From: Pseudorasbora parva
Lineage: Eukaryota > Chordata > Actinopteri > Cypriniformes > Gobionidae
DNA: 64,000 nucleotides
Assembly (NCBI RefSeq): GCF_024679245.1
Contig: NC_090196.1
Span: 5,519,361-5,583,360, forward strand
Reading direction: 5' to 3'
Shown: positions 32,961 through 45,366 of the stretch, piece after piece
Numbering within the stretch: the first letter of the stretch is position 1
How the letters are laid out: every line of letters begins with the position of its first letter
Program-made: the position numbers and the translations under genes
The notes under the pieces: generated by a model
Seen by the model: the letters and a program-made list of their open reading frames with translations, nothing else
Told to the model about the DNA's origin: nothing
Database searches by the model: none

Positions 32961-33615
32961 AGGCACAGCGCCATAGGAAGAGAAGGCGGTGAACCGAATC
33001 GAGAAGGGTCAACAGTCATTATACTGAACGGACACAAATGTGTTGAGATTATAGATGTGTTTTGATGATCTGAAGATACATTTCCACAAAGTCAATGAGA
33101 ACAAAACATGCAAGTAAAGATATGTCCTCCAGAATTACACATAAGCAGAAAAAAAGAGGAACAGCTGAATCCTGCACACCCATAAGAAAACATGTACACA
33201 TAACTGTGAAATAACAGTGAGAGGAATTTCACATGTTTTAAATTGAACTGTATATTGGCAGACACTAGACTTTCAACAAAATTAGTAAGAAAATATCATT
33301 AAATGATTTGATAATTCAACTTTTGACTGCAAGTGTACACTGGAGGTCAACATGTTTTTGAAAGTGTCTCACTGCACTGTAAAAAGTGAATGTGCAGTTT
33401 TTGCTTTAAGGAAGTATTTGTACCTGATTACTTATACAATCTAATTTTGTTGTTGTGACCTAATTTCTGTCATGACAACTCTCTGAGAAATTGGCATGTA
33501 ATGGTGATTGATATGGCAATGTTAATGCATTTGGTCTTAGCGGAAGAGATTTGGTAAGCTGCTGCTACTGCAGAGCAAGTACTGGGACATACTGCTGCAC
33601 ATTTAACATATACTA

Positions 33616-34760
33616 TAGCCCCGTTTCCACCAAAATTACCCGGAACAATTTGTACCAGGAACTTTTTTACAGGAACTTTTTTCCCCCCAGACCTGCAGCT
33701 GTCTGCGTTTCCACCGCGATCTAAAGTACCGTGAAGATTAGGCAGATTAGTCCGGTGATGTAGGACTGCGCGCGACTGCTCCTCCAAGTCAGTGACGGAC
33801 AGTAATCATTTTTGTGTGTACTGATTGAAAGATTTAGTGGACTGTTTACATGAGACGTTATCTAAACCGATCTGGTGTTTACATGTGATGATTTTCAATC
33901 GCAATCATTTTGTCACATGCAGTTTGTCTGCCGCATCAAAAATGTCAACGCTGTTTTCTCCAGCAGCTGGAGTGTGTTTACTGTAGCCATAGCAACTCTT
34001 AACGGCCACCAGGACTAATACAGTATTATATAAGCTGTTTATTTATTGTAAAGTGTAATAATCATCTCAGAAAAAAAAATCTTCTGTCAGGCGCAGTTAA
34101 AGTAAAAACTGCCTGGGGCAATATACGCTGTGCCATTACTCCAACATTATCTTCATAACCTCCGAAATAAAAAGTTTACCCCTCAGAAAAATAAACTTTC
34201 CTCTCTTGTCAACATGAGCGCGGCGCGCGCTGTCACGTCATGTAAGGACGCACACTTAAAAGTAATCGGTCAGGTCGTTTACATGGTGAAAAAAAATTAA
34301 TAACGAGTATGGAAGAGATTCAAGCTGTGCTGCTTTTGCTGGTTATGTATAGGTTTACTAAAGAGGTAATTAACAACGACAGAAAAGAGCACTAATATGC
34401 AGATTCAGCAGCATATTCAGAAAGCTTGTAAAGCTAGATTTAAAATTACAATGTATATTATTATCAGCTATTACGGACATTGCACGTGAGATGACTGAGA
34501 CGAACGCGCGCCATCAGACAGAGAGCAAGACTGATATTTACTGAACGTAGACCAAACCTTGAAAAAGACTTTTAAAAATGCCGGTTGAAATAAAATGCTG
34601 CGTGAGATCAACCAATCAGCATGTTCAGCGCCCAAGTCCCGCCCTCGAAAGTTCCTGAACTTTGACAAAGTACTACCTCGCGAGCAGGGCCGTTTGGAGG
34701 GGGAAATATTTACCCGGAACTTCATTTAGACCCTGGTTCCTGCGGTCTAAACACACCGAG
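33616..34760. mobile_element. hAT-like non-autonomous element
   Basis: The left end is TAGCCCCGTTTCCACCAAAA followed by TTACCCGGAAC. Near the right end TTACCCGGAACTTC and GGTTCCTGCGGTCTAAAC echo the left, but no clean right terminus is visible. Internal TGTTTACATG segments are repeated. No coding exon is seen. The right boundary is approximate. Confidence 0.45.
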
Positions 34761-34767
34761 TACCACC

Positions 34768-34815
34768 CAAAGGTGGGCTTGGCCCCTTAGTTCTAGTGAG
34801 ATGAACTCTTAATCT
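34768..34815 (+). mobile_element. Tc1 copy-A family fragment
   Basis: GGGCTTGGCCCCTTAGTTCT and ATGAACTCTTAAT match the segment coding for LGPLVPVKGTLN in the Tc1 copies at 31313 and 55503. Only about 48 bases are recognisable. Confidence 0.55.
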
Positions 34816-34896
34816 ACACCCCTATTTTTGAGAATTTTTTGAAAATTACATACCCAAATAAAAAGATCTGCGGCTCACAAACTTCCACAAATAACA

Positions 34897-34964
34897 CCAG
34901 ATTTATGAATATAGACCATAGGGTTTAAGAGCTTAAACCCTATGGTCTATATTCATATATCTGG
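34897..34964. repeat. Near-perfect hairpin
   Basis: The left arm has TATGAATATAGACCATAGGG and TTTAAG. The right arm is its exact reverse complement, with only two bases between the arms. The outer CCAGAT and ATCTGG also pair with a small bulge. The arms are about 32 bases. Confidence 0.85.
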
Positions 34965-35875
34965 TCTTATTTTAAACTAGACACTTGAAATATTGTTACC
35001 CAAGAGTCATAATAACTCAAAATAGTATAGGAACAGAGAAAGACAAGGGGAAATATGCATGTAAGTGACTCACTTTTTTTTTTCTTAGGGAAAAATGTAT
35101 GAGATTTTAATGTTGAGGTCTTGAAAATAACCTAAATATAAAGCTGAATGATTAATATTTGAGGATGGTTCTCTCAAAAATGTAGCTTCTGTAAGCTTTA
35201 ATGTCAAAAAAGACTAGGCATCCTTTCAAAAAGGCCAATTATATTAGAACATTTGTAATTGTAAAGTGTAGGTTTTTTATTCAAATAAATCTGCAATAAA
35301 CTGTTAATTATAATGCATTTGCAGTCCCTGTAAAACTAAAACAACTATTTACAGAATTTACAAGTGTAAAAAACTCATTTAGTTGCCAAAAACAGTCTGT
35401 CATAGAGTCTGTACGTGTGAGATTAAGTGTGTGCGCTAAAACTGGTAGGCCGTGCTGGTGCCATGGAGACGGTAAGCATGAGGTTTATTCATTCAATGCT
35501 TACAACATATCTTACAAACAATGTGCAAAATAATGTCTTTTGATTCGTTATTGCATCCATCAATCAAACTTTTGCTGTCTAGGCATTAGCTAGGCACTGG
35601 CTTTATCCAACGAAAACCATGCAAAGACTGTTGGCTGTCAGCTTTAGCAGCCAGTAATGCGCTCCCTTTATATCATGTGTCATCAGAGAGCCTGTGATTG
35701 AAGGAGAGAGACCTGGGAGGGTTTAATATGACAGGAACAGTCCAACGTACAGAGAAGATTGTCAGAATAATAATGATTAGAATTGATATTTCATTGAAAA
35801 TGCACATGATTGTTTACTCTAACTCAAAACGCTCATGCAAACAATGGAGGATTTTAGTTTTTTTTCTTAATTTTT
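34965..35875. other. AT-rich intergenic sequence
   Basis: No gene or clear repeat is recognised. Confidence 0.35.
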
Positions 35876-36776
35876 TCGTTGTTTTGGATCCTCGCACTCT
35901 TCTCCGTGCACTGGCCACCCAAGGTCAATGAAACCCTCTTGCTGCTGAATAAGTGCTTCTGGTGGCCTCGCATGGCATCCGACGTCAGAAGGTACATGCA
36001 GGGATGAAGAGGGTGTGCCATGTCCAAGATCCCCTGCCATCTTCCCTCCGGTAAAGTCCATCCTCTGCCCATTCCTAAACAACCTTGGTCACATATCACG
36101 GATCTCCCTTCTTTTTAGAACCAGACATGTATCCTGGTACTGGTTGACCATTTCTCGATATTCTACCGTCTGATTCTCTTGAGAGATTACCTACCGCCAT
36201 GGAATCCGCCGGGCTCATGTTCAACCACGTCTTCCGTTACTTCAGCATTCCTGAAGACATCGTATCGGAATCCCCAGTTCGTTTCCAGGGTCTGGAAGGC
36301 ATTCCACCAGCTCCTGGGTGTAACCGTCAGCCTTTCCTCGGGATACCATCCTCAGTCGAACAGGCAGACGGAGAGGAAGATTTAGGAGATCGGCTGGTAC
36401 CTCCGTACCTTCTGTCACAGCCACCAGAACTCCTGGAAACAGTTCATCGGCTGCAAACCTCCCCTGTTTCAATGGTCTGGAGAACCATCTGATGTCATGG
36501 CGGTTGACTACTGGTTCCTGAAGAGTGAGAGGGTCTGGGACTCAGCCCACCACCAGCTGCAACATGCCCTTCGAAGACGTAGGATGACAGCCGACCTCCG
36601 CCGGACATCCGCCAACGTCTGCCGTGCAAGAGTCCCAGGTTCATTGGCCCGTTCCCCATCATCCAGCAGATCAACCCAGTCACTTACAAACTTCAATTGC
36701 CCCTGCACTTCACCATCCCTTTCTTTCTGTTTCCCCAGAGTCTGGTGTAACCCTGGATGCTCCTTTCCAATCAGGT
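35876..36776 (+). pseudogene. Ty3/Gypsy retrotransposon pol (integrase) fragment
   Basis: The frame-shifted pieces in order are DPRTLLRALATQG, LLNKCFWWPRMASDVRRYMQ, then [13 protein letters not shown] and [20 protein letters not shown]. After them come [37 protein letters not shown] and [14 protein letters not shown]. This is the integrase zinc-binding and catalytic core followed by the C-terminal region of fish Gypsy elements. Stops and phase changes abolish function. The 5' part of the element is absent. The sequence is interrupted after about 36776 by an antisense LTR element and resumes at 37344. Confidence 0.82.
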
Positions 36777-37343
36777 CCCCGGGCTCACTCGCTTCTGCTA
36801 TGCCCCTCGCTCGTTCACCTCGCCACATACCCCCATCTCCCCTCGCAGGCCAGGGGGTACACCCGAGACTGCGCTTACCCCCGCCTCGGGCCTCGGGCAG
36901 CCTCTCACGGTCCTTCTCATCCGCGCTGCCCAAACTCCTCAGCACCGCGATCCCCCTCCGCAGTGAGGGCTCTCCGACAGCGCATCCCTCCTTCCTCCCG
37001 GTTTTCGGCACCAATGTAATAAAGTTCGTAGATTGGAAGGAAGGAGGCGGGAACCGGCGAACATTCAAAAACTTTTATTAAATAAACAAAACGAAAGTAA
37101 ACCGCGGGCAGCCCCTCACGGACGACTGCCCACACACACATAACAAAACATAAACAAAACTCAACGTAAAGTCCAGGCCTGGTCCTCCCTCGTCCTTGAC
37201 TGGTGTCGCTCCTCCTTAAATGCCTCCGAGCTCCCTCATGGGAGGACTCGAGACCGGTGTGGCTCGCAGGTGGCGCTCATTCGCAATCACGTCCCCGGTC
37301 TCACTCGCTTCTACCATGTCCCTCGCTCGTTCGCCTCGCCACA
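36777..37343 (-). mobile_element. Antisense LTR-retrotransposon piece inserted in the Gypsy element
   Basis: Reading leftward, a 329-bp LTR runs from TGTGGCGAGGCG (ending at 37343) to TTATTACA (37015). It is followed by a primer-binding-site-like TTGGTGCCGAAAACCGGG. After about 185 bp a second TGTGGCGAGGTGAACGAGCG marks the beginning of the other LTR (36827), which is cut off at about 36777. Most of the internal region is gone. The LTR matches the solo LTR at 28825-29127. Confidence 0.75.
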
Positions 37344-37913
37344 GACATCCTTGACCCCAATCTACTTGAGACCTTCCATGCATCCCTTCCTGACCAGCCA
37401 GCACTTTGACGCAGGGGTTGTCCACCACGCCGTCGGTGTCCTCAGCGCTCAGGAGCGGTCTGTGGAATGGGGGGTAGTCTCACAAGCACACTAGGCTCCA
37501 CCCATTTTCAGACACCATGCACAGCATCTCCCGAGTACTGACCTCCCACACCTGCAGCTCATCATCACCTCATCCCTGCCTGCACTTAAGCCACACGCAC
37601 TCTCTCAGTCACTGCTCGGTCTCGTTAGTATTACTGCCTGTATACTTACCTCAAGGACTCTCCTGAACTACTTACCTGCCTCCCCGTTCTCCAGTGTCTC
37701 TCCTAGTCCTCATCTCCTTCTCCATCGTCTCCCTGGCTCCATTGTTCTGTTCTCCTGGTTCTCCAGCAAAGACATTGAGTATTACCCATTGGTTATCTGC
37801 ATTACCCTGTTTATCTGCTACTTCACAGCTCACCTGATCCTCTCCGCTCACTGGCTTTCATTAAACAGTCTCATTACAAACATATGTTCTCCGTGTATCT
37901 GTTCCATAACATT
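37344..37913 (+). mobile_element. Gypsy 3' end and 3' LTR
   Basis: The start encodes DILDPNLLETFHASLPDQPA, the segment after the chromodomain in fish Gypsy polyproteins, so it continues the host Gypsy element. From about 37500 the sequence has LTR character (CACCTGCAGCTCATCATCAC, TCGGTCTCGTTA, TTCATTAAACAG) and ends GTTCCATAACA at 37913. The LTR's left boundary is not precise. Confidence 0.65.
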
Positions 37914-38821
37914 TAGTTTGGTCAACACAATTTAGTTGGTTTAGGTTAAATTAAATTAGTTTACTCTAGTATGATTAACTGTCATTACATTATAATTTAC
38001 TGAGGCTTAATTTCCCAAAAATAGTGGTTTAAATTATACAAAGTGTATACTGTGAGGTTAAATGCTGGGTTTTCATGGTTTATGAGGACTTTCCATTGAC
38101 ATATGGATGTCACATATAGATATACTCACAGGCTGCATACCACACTTTGAGAACATTGGTTTCACTGTCCTGGTAGCACAGAGCTAAAACACACTCTGAA
38201 CTCAGGAGCATGTGACACGGAGGAGAACAGAGGGAAATCACAGGATGCAAAAGATACAAAGCGACAGAAAATCATTGCAGACGTTGGTGGTGTGAATATT
38301 TGATGAAAAGGGATTTGACATGCTCAGGGAGGATGGGCAAAAACAACCTCACATTTTATAGGAGAAGGTGAAATATGGTCTTAAAAGACCTTGTCCAATC
38401 ACTGCGGGGGTCTCTGACTGCGCATGCAATCAATATACAGCTCATTTTATCATAACAACAGCAAAGTACAAACACAATCACAAAACTTGAACTTTCAGAC
38501 ATGCAGTTCAAAGTAAACATTCATATTTAAGCAATAAGCCATGACAATATAGAATAGCTTTTTGCTTTTAAAAATTGTTAATTATTAATACACTATATTT
38601 TTAATTATTAATACACACATTTGTACTAATATGTATCTTTTTTTAGATGTTAAAATATTTACTTCTATATCCAGGCTTAATATAAACATATCAATGTTTA
38701 AAAATATGATTTCCTGATTTTTTTTTTTTTTTAAGTTTAATTTTTTGTCAATATATATATATTTTGTATTATCTTTGGTGACACTAATGGCACTTCATTT
38801 ACAATTAAATTCACTAAAATA
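37914..38821. other. AT-rich intergenic sequence
   Basis: No gene is recognised. An AT-rich direct repeat of TTAATTATTAATACAC occurs near 38580-38620. Confidence 0.35.
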
Positions 38822-39490
38822 TACATTGATCGGGCATAACATTGTGACCTAATATTGCGTTGGGAGGACCCAAGGTTTCCCAGCAGAACATTGCCCAAAG
38901 CATCACACTGCCTCCGCCGGCTCGCCTTCTTCCCATAGTGCACCCTGGGGCCATGTGTTCCCCAGGTAAGCGGCACACATGCACCTTGTGATGTAAAATA
39001 AAACATGATCCCTCAGACCAGGCCACCTTTTTCCATTGCTCCGTGGTCCAGTTCTGATGCTCACGTGCCACTGTTGGTGCTTTCGGCGGGGTCAGGGGTC
39101 AGCATGGGCACCCTGGGCTGCGGCTATGCCGCCCCATACACAACAAACTGATGCTCTGTGTATTCTGACAGCTTTCTACCAGAACCAGCATTAACTTCTG
39201 GAGCAGTTTGAGCTCCAGTAGCTCGTCTGTTTGATCGGACCACACGGGCCAGCCTTCGCTCCCCACGTGCATCAATGAGCCTTGGCCGCCCATGACCCTG
39301 TGGCCGGTTCTCCACTGTTCCTTCCTTGGAGCACTTTTGATAGAGACTGACCACTGCAGACCGGGAACAGCCCACAAGAGCTGCAGTTTTGGAGATGCTC
39401 TGACCCAGTCGTCTAGCCGTCACAATTTGGCCCTGGTCAAACTCGCTCAAATCCTTACGCTTGCCCATTTCTCCTGCTTCTAACACATCA
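38822..39490 (-). pseudogene. Tc1/mariner transposase copy B, N-terminal half only
   Basis: Leftward from about 39470 it encodes [40 protein letters not shown], the GRPR-type hook [20 protein letters not shown], then AREHQNWTTEQWKKVAWSEG. The first catalytic Asp is replaced: the motif reads WSEG instead of W-S-D-E. The frame shifts twice and ends at GSVMLWAMFCWETLGP, followed by GATCGGGCATAACATTGTG, the usual terminus of this family. So the second half was deleted and the end joined on. Confidence 0.82.
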
Positions 39491-39855
39491 ACTCTGAGGA
39501 CAAAATGTTCACTTGCTGCCTAATATATCCCACCCACTAACAGGAGCCGTGATGAAGAGATCATCAGTGTTTTTGAAATGAATGTTTGAACAAAATTTTC
39601 ACTTGCTGCCTTACTTTTTATTTGTTTTAGTATTATTTAGTATTGCCTTGGCAACTAACTGGAATAAAATTAAATAATATTTGATTTAATTTCAGTTATG
39701 GTTTATAGCTTTATGTAACAATAATAACCCTGGTTCACAAAAAACATGTTACAAAATTTGAGCGAATATTGCATAAATGTGCTAGAATTACACTTTAGAT
39801 GAATACAAACAAATACTAATGGCAATAATATGCATTGATTGTAACGATATACAGC

Positions 39856-40801
39856 CAAAAAAGCTGGGTTGTTTCAACCCATATTTGTGTCAAATATGAA
39901 CAAACCCAATCACTGGTACATTAACGGTTGAGTTTGTGTATAAACATTTGTTTATTTTATCTCTAATGTTGACCAATCAGCATTCAGGACCAAAATAATC
40001 TTTTGTATCTTCAGGGAAACTCTTAAAAATGCTGGTTTGTTTCATTCCATTGTTGGGTCAAATACACTTTTAAAAAAAATTGGTTGTTTTTTGTTGGTTT
40101 AACTTAAAAAAGTAAGTGAGGTTACTTACTTTTTTAAGTTAAACCAACAAAAAACAACCAATTTTTTAAAAAATTTGAGTTTATTGAAATTAAAAATTTG
40201 AGTTGATACAATGAAGGAAATTTGTTTAATAAATAGAAACTCAAAATATTTTTGTATCTGAACCACATAAAAAATGTGATACATCATGAAAATAGCACTA
40301 TCTGGCATGTTTCACTGCGTCATCAGAAATAAAACACACACAATTACCCAATATGCTTACAAAATCTTTTAATAATCTTTTAATAAAGGTTGTCGAATCT
40401 CAAAATAATGCTCATTGTATTAACTCAAAATGTCAATTTCAATGAACTCAAAATTTTAAGGCAACCAGGTAACTTTTTTTTCTAAAAAATTTTTACAGTG
40501 TATAAGCAAACCCAAACGTTGAGTTTAAAAATACAATTAAGCCAACGGCTGGGACTGTCCATATTTGACCCAGCCTTAGAACAACCAACATTCTTTTTTA
40601 AAATGTGTATGAACATTTGTAGATTATATTTTTTCTTCAAAGTTGACCAATCAGCATCTAGGACCGAAACTCAACTTTGTATCTTCAGTGAAACTACACT
40701 CATCCCATGAGTCAAATATGAACCACTAGGTTTAAAAATGTCATTAAAAATCTTAGGCTTGTCCATATTTGACTCCAACAACCCAGCATTTTTTTTAGAG
40801 T
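39856..40801. mobile_element. MITE with AAAAGCTGGGTTGTT termini, internally duplicated
   Basis: The left end AAAAAAGCTGGGTTGTTTC is mirrored by ACAACCCAGCATTTTTTTT at the right. The segment GTTGACCAATCAGCAT plus AGGACC occurs at about 39969 and again at about 40640, so part is duplicated. A palindromic MITE sits between the copies. Confidence 0.6.
40075..40166. repeat. Long palindrome (fold-back MITE)
   Basis: The left arm contains TTGGTTGTTTTTTGTTGGTT and TAACTTAAAAAAGTAAGT. The right arm is its reverse complement, with the 6-base loop GAGGTT. The arms are about 43 bases and near perfect. Confidence 0.9.
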
Positions 40802-41154
40802 GTTGTCTTTATTTGTATGCACGTGTCAGATTGATTGTCTGATTACAGGTATAATTCTCCATTTGTCATGCCCTTATTATAGAAGTCAGTGTGCAATATT
40901 GCATTAATGTCTCTGACATCCTCTGATAGGACGCTTTCCAGCACGCAGATGCGCTCGAAACAACAGCCCGAGAGCTCCCTGCTCCTTAATGACTTCAAAA
41001 CTCTGCGAAGACAAAAACATCTTAAACAGGGGAGAAAAATATGACAGCACAAGACAGGACGCTGCGCCTGGCAGTCGTCTCCGGGTCTGCCGGTGAGTGA
41101 TGCACTGTCACTCATACAAACGACTGCCATCATCGCCCAAGTCCCAGCGAGCCG

Positions 41155-41450
41155 CATTTCCTTCTTTATCTAATAGAAAGTAATGACACGTACAGCCTGC
41201 CAGGCCTCTTTGGCAGCCGTCGGGCCCTCTGGGGAGACATTTTGCATCTCTCGTCGCAATAAGAATAAACGCATAGGGGAGTCTATTTGGCTGAGCGTGA
41301 TGGCTAGCTCTTCACTTATCGCGGCTCAATAAATCTCCATGCCGCAGCCAAGAGATGCGCGCGGTTATCGCATCACGACAGAGCCCACGCCACGCTAGCC
41401 CACATGACTGACGGCGCCGCGCATCAGCACAAATTATTTATCAAAGCGGA
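41155..41450. promoter_or_regulatory. Candidate conserved non-coding element B
   Basis: This is non-repetitive sequence with homeodomain-type motifs (GCAATAAGAATAAACG, CAATAAATCTCC, AAATTATTTATCA) in a GC-balanced context, unlike its AT-rich flanks. Regulatory function is inference only. Confidence 0.28.
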
Positions 41451-41669
41451 GGGAGGGGAGGGGTGATGTGATTTAGCCAGACAAGAAATAAAGAAAATCG
41501 AAATATAAAAGAATTACGGAAATGGGGAAATGAAAGGCGAGAGAACGAGGCAAAACAAATGAAGAGCGTGGACTGGCATACGACCCAGAAAATAAGAGGG
41601 GAAATTAAAACTAGCTTTTGAGTAGCACAATTGGTAAACATAACTTTCGTTGACTATGATTCGATTAAT

Positions 41670-42010
41670 CATGGTAACACTTTACACTAACACCACTTTA
41701 GTTAACATGAACTAACAGTGAAAGATACTTCGGTTACACTTCATTTTAAGTTGTCCTTTTTAAAGTGTAATTATACATTTAAGTACTGAGTAATTGCATG
41801 TACTTACTATAGGGTTAGAGTTGGGTTGCACTTTATTTTAAAGTGCTGTCACTGTTATAGTGTAATTATATGTTTCATATAATTATATATAAGTAGTGAG
41901 TAATATGAATTAACTACATGTACTTATTAGGGTTAGGGTAGGATTCGGGTTTGGTTGAGGGATTAGTTGCATGTAATTATACATAATTTATAGTTAATAA
42001 AATGTTACAG
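41670..42010. repeat. Dispersed repeat with TTAGGGTTAGGG-like phrases
   Basis: Related phrases (CACTTTATTTTAA, GTACTTA, ATTAGGGTTAGGGTAGG) occur twice or more here and weakly near 9960-10140. It is a common dispersed type of fish repeat, not a telomere. Confidence 0.5.
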
Positions 42011-42071
42011 ATACTTCTTTATAAATGTTAGCATAATACAAGATTAAAATCAAAAATTGTTTTGATATGTT

Positions 42072-42655
42072 AAAGGGGGGGGGGGGGTGAAATGCTGTTT
42101 CATGCATACTGAGCTTTTTACACTGTTAAAGACTTGGATTCCCATCCTAAACATAGACACAGTTTCAAAAACTAATGTTGGACGTTTGATGGAGTATTTC
42201 TGTGTCAAAAATACTCCTTCTGGTTTCTCACAAGTTTCGGAGAGTTTTTTTCGAGTATGGCTCGGCTTGACGTTAATAGAGTGGAAGGTCCTTGTATGGG
42301 CCGTACGGGCTCTTCTCCTGGTAGGACGCGCTCGCGACTAGAGCGAGAGAGGAAATGCACGCCCATAAACACTCGCTCAGATGCAGATCCAGTCATCCGT
42401 GAAGACTTATGACGCGCGCCGCGCTCCACTTTATTCCTATGGGTGACGTCGAGCGACTTCAACGCTTCAGCACAGCATTCTGGGACGTCAACGCTGCATT
42501 TGAACTGATTTGAACGCAGAAATGACGGGAAGCTTCACAACATCGCTTTAGTCGCTAGTTGTCTTCACCTCTACAGCCAGCGGAAAAGAATCCGACGGGA
42601 CTCGGGAAATCATATTCATGGATGATCAAGAAGACCAGAATCAAACAGTAAGACT
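42072..42655 (+). mobile_element. DNA-transposon piece with TTAA-type left end
   Basis: The left end is TTAAAGGGGGG followed by TGAAATGCTGTTTCATGC. Its layout resembles the ends at 7212 and 59870. A CG-rich promoter-like stretch follows, with ATGGATGATCAAGAAGACCA and a GTAAGAC donor-like site at about 42648. That could be a short first exon. No right terminus is seen. Confidence 0.4.
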
Positions 42656-44399
42656 CACTGTGTTGAGCTGGAGAACAATGATTCGTTTTCTGTCGATGAA
42701 TGATCCAAACAGTTGCTCACCGGTCTAATAAAACACATCCTATATTAAAGCGTCTTTGGTGTTTCTATGATTTCTACAAAATAAAATCGAGGGTAACGCG
42801 CAGATATGATTGTCATTGTCCGTGTCCTGGTTAAAATAGTGTATTTCTCTGGATTTAGACATTCATGGAAACATTTGAGATAATGCGAGTACACAATTCA
42901 ACAAAATATATAACATTCTAGAGAAAGATGTCAAATTTACCATCACTCCCTCAGCCGCTGTATTAGAAACACTGTCGCTGCAGCGTTAATTTGTTTTTGT
43001 CATTTACTGACAAGGTGATCTAACTATAAAATAAATGAAAATATTAAAAACTTTACTAGATTTGTGATGTTCATAACTGTGGAAATTCGCCATTACAGTC
43101 TGTGAATGAAAAGGGTCCATTATACTGACTACGGTTTGAATTTTTTAAATAAATAAGTGTCATATTCAGCAATTCTGTGTACTTTTTTGCCATCATATTT
43201 GACAAAAATCATTTTTAATGGGTAGTTCTGACTGTAGATTTTAACCTGGATAAAAAGCTAATGAACTATATTTTTTTTAATCTAAATATTCTTTATTAAT
43301 TTTATGAATGTAACTTCATTGATCATTGCTGATTCTGCTGCTCTTTTATAAAAAGAAATAAACCACAAGTGGCTGTGATTTTTACCAAGGTTGAAGCGAT
43401 TTCCGGCACTCAACTTTTACCCTTTTCTTCAAATTGCAGCCATTAGTTGATGTAAATGACTTTTTTGTGAACTGTAGAGAGTTATCGTCTACGGATATTC
43501 TTCATGCTTTTTCTGGTTTCATTGTTTCTCTTGGTACCAGTCGTCATTTCAGCTGGTTACACTACAAATATGTACTTAACAAACCCACACGACGCTTCCC
43601 ACGAGCCCTGAATACAACAGCTCTCTCATTACGCTAGCACCGTCCTCCACTGCTGTCACCTCATGAACCGACGCCTCAACACCGGTGCTAGCAGGACCGC
43701 AGTGCGACTATATTTAGGGAAGAGCCGTGTAAATATAATCAGCGCTGTCACACACCTTCCTTCATTGCCGGTCTTGAAGACGCATTGATCATTATCCCCC
43801 GTCAAATACGGCGTGGCGCTTAACGTCGGAGCCGGAAAGATAATAAGGCTAACAGAGATGAATAATTGATGTGTTTGCCGCAACACGCGCGGCACGAGTC
43901 ACTTTCTTATCATTATTGTTGAGTCTTAAGAAGTGAGTCTGGTAGTACTCAAGAATAAAAAAACACAGAAGCAGTTCATTATATGCATAAGAGTGCACCG
44001 GGGAAAAAAGAAGCTGTCACTTTACGCTAATGAAATTTTTCCGTGTGTTTGTTTTCCTCTGACGACACGCTTCAAATGTCATGTCCACCCAAGCAGCAGT
44101 CCCTCATTAAGAGCGGTAATTAACTCAACAGCTGACAGGACCGCCGATGCTAACCGAACTTAAGCTAGCGGCACGGCGCTAGGAGATGCTAATAAATCAA
44201 CGGCTGACAGACACAAAGGGAAGCAGATGAAAAAAAGGAAACAAGTGATGTGAAATGCGGTTATCGGTGAATATGGTAGGGGGCAGGGGGAAATGATACG
44301 GAGATCTCATCTTAATGCACTCTTATTGGCTGAGATGAGCGGCCGTTTCGCACGCTGTGTGTCCGCGGTTTGAGTGAGCGAGAGAAGAGGGAGAGGAAA
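42656..44399. other. Intergenic sequence, no gene recognised
   Basis: AT-rich to about 43400, then more balanced. The part from 43640 to 44280 carries GCTAACGAACTT/GCTAATAAATCAACGG-type motifs and no repeats; it may be functional non-coding DNA. Confidence 0.3.
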
Positions 44400-44810
44400 T
44401 TACCTGGTACTGTGACCTTTTTCTAGTTCCCAATCTAATGATGAATACTAGACTGGTGCATCATGGCAGATTATCCCAGTGGGGGCCCGTAAGCCTTTGG
44501 CTTGATTTATGACATATTTATCCTCCTCTATCTAAGGGACGTGTCACTCCGATGGAGAGAAAGGGGGCTGGTGTGCACAACTGACAGGAGGAGAATTATG
44601 TGGCCATAATTGTCAATCATCGCTGAATATGAGCCACGACCCCTTCCGCTTTCATAAAGTTGTCGTAGAAACGATGTGGGCTTCTAATGCCACTCAGAGA
44701 GGAATAATATTCACATCATTCTTTCCAGGGCGGGAAAAGCCCAGAGGCGACGGAAGGCCTGGAACACCGACATTAGGACTTTGTATATACCTGCAAACGC
44801 CTCATTTCTC
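44400..44810. promoter_or_regulatory. Candidate conserved non-coding element C
   Basis: This stretch is non-repetitive and dense in homeodomain-type sites (CAATCTAATGATGAATAC, GGCCATAATTGTCAATCATC), with a TGACAGGAGG TALE-like motif. Among the gene-desert blocks it looks most like a developmental enhancer. This is inference without alignment. Confidence 0.32.
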
Positions 44811-45221
44811 ATACTCTTAAACGGCTGATGAGATTAGATCGGTCATCATTTGTGCTGGTGGTCTGAAAGCTAATAAAAGCATTAGTCAGTATGGTTGCTT
44901 CTACTGGCCCACAGGAGGTACAGTAAAAAAACACAATCAGCCGTGGACGGGTCAGGAAGAGTACAGCGTGCTGTATTTGGACAGATGCAAAATATGCGAT
45001 CTTCACGCATGACCTTAGGAATCTCACTTTGTAAGCAATCACAGTTTGTTTATCCTCTCGACCTTTATCCTTATGACTGAACGGAATAAAAGGGTCAGTG
45101 ACGTATGAGGATGTGCAAGATGAGGATGAAAGTATGAATGTACTCATTGTATTAATATTGTGTGAAAAATTACGTTTCAGTCTGTTTTAAACTTCTTACA
45201 TGTAAAAATGTCAATTTTGTG

Positions 45222-45366
45222 GATGGATGGATGGATGGATGGGTGGGTGGATGGATGGATGGATGGATGGATGGATGGATGGATGGATGGATGGATGGAT
45301 GGATGGATGGATGGATGGATGGATGGATGGATGGATGGATGGATGGATGGATGGATGGATGGATGG
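45222..45366. repeat. (GGAT)n microsatellite
   Basis: About 36 units of TGGA are present, with one GGGTGGGT interruption near 45240. The open frames across it are artefacts. Confidence 0.97.

Noticed and set aside
36497..37081. A 194-codon open frame
   Set aside because: It runs from Gypsy pol into an antisense LTR, so it is a chance fusion of two repeats.
41930..41955. TTAGGG-type telomere sequence
   Set aside because: Only two adjacent units occur, inside a dispersed fish repeat that also uses this phrase elsewhere.
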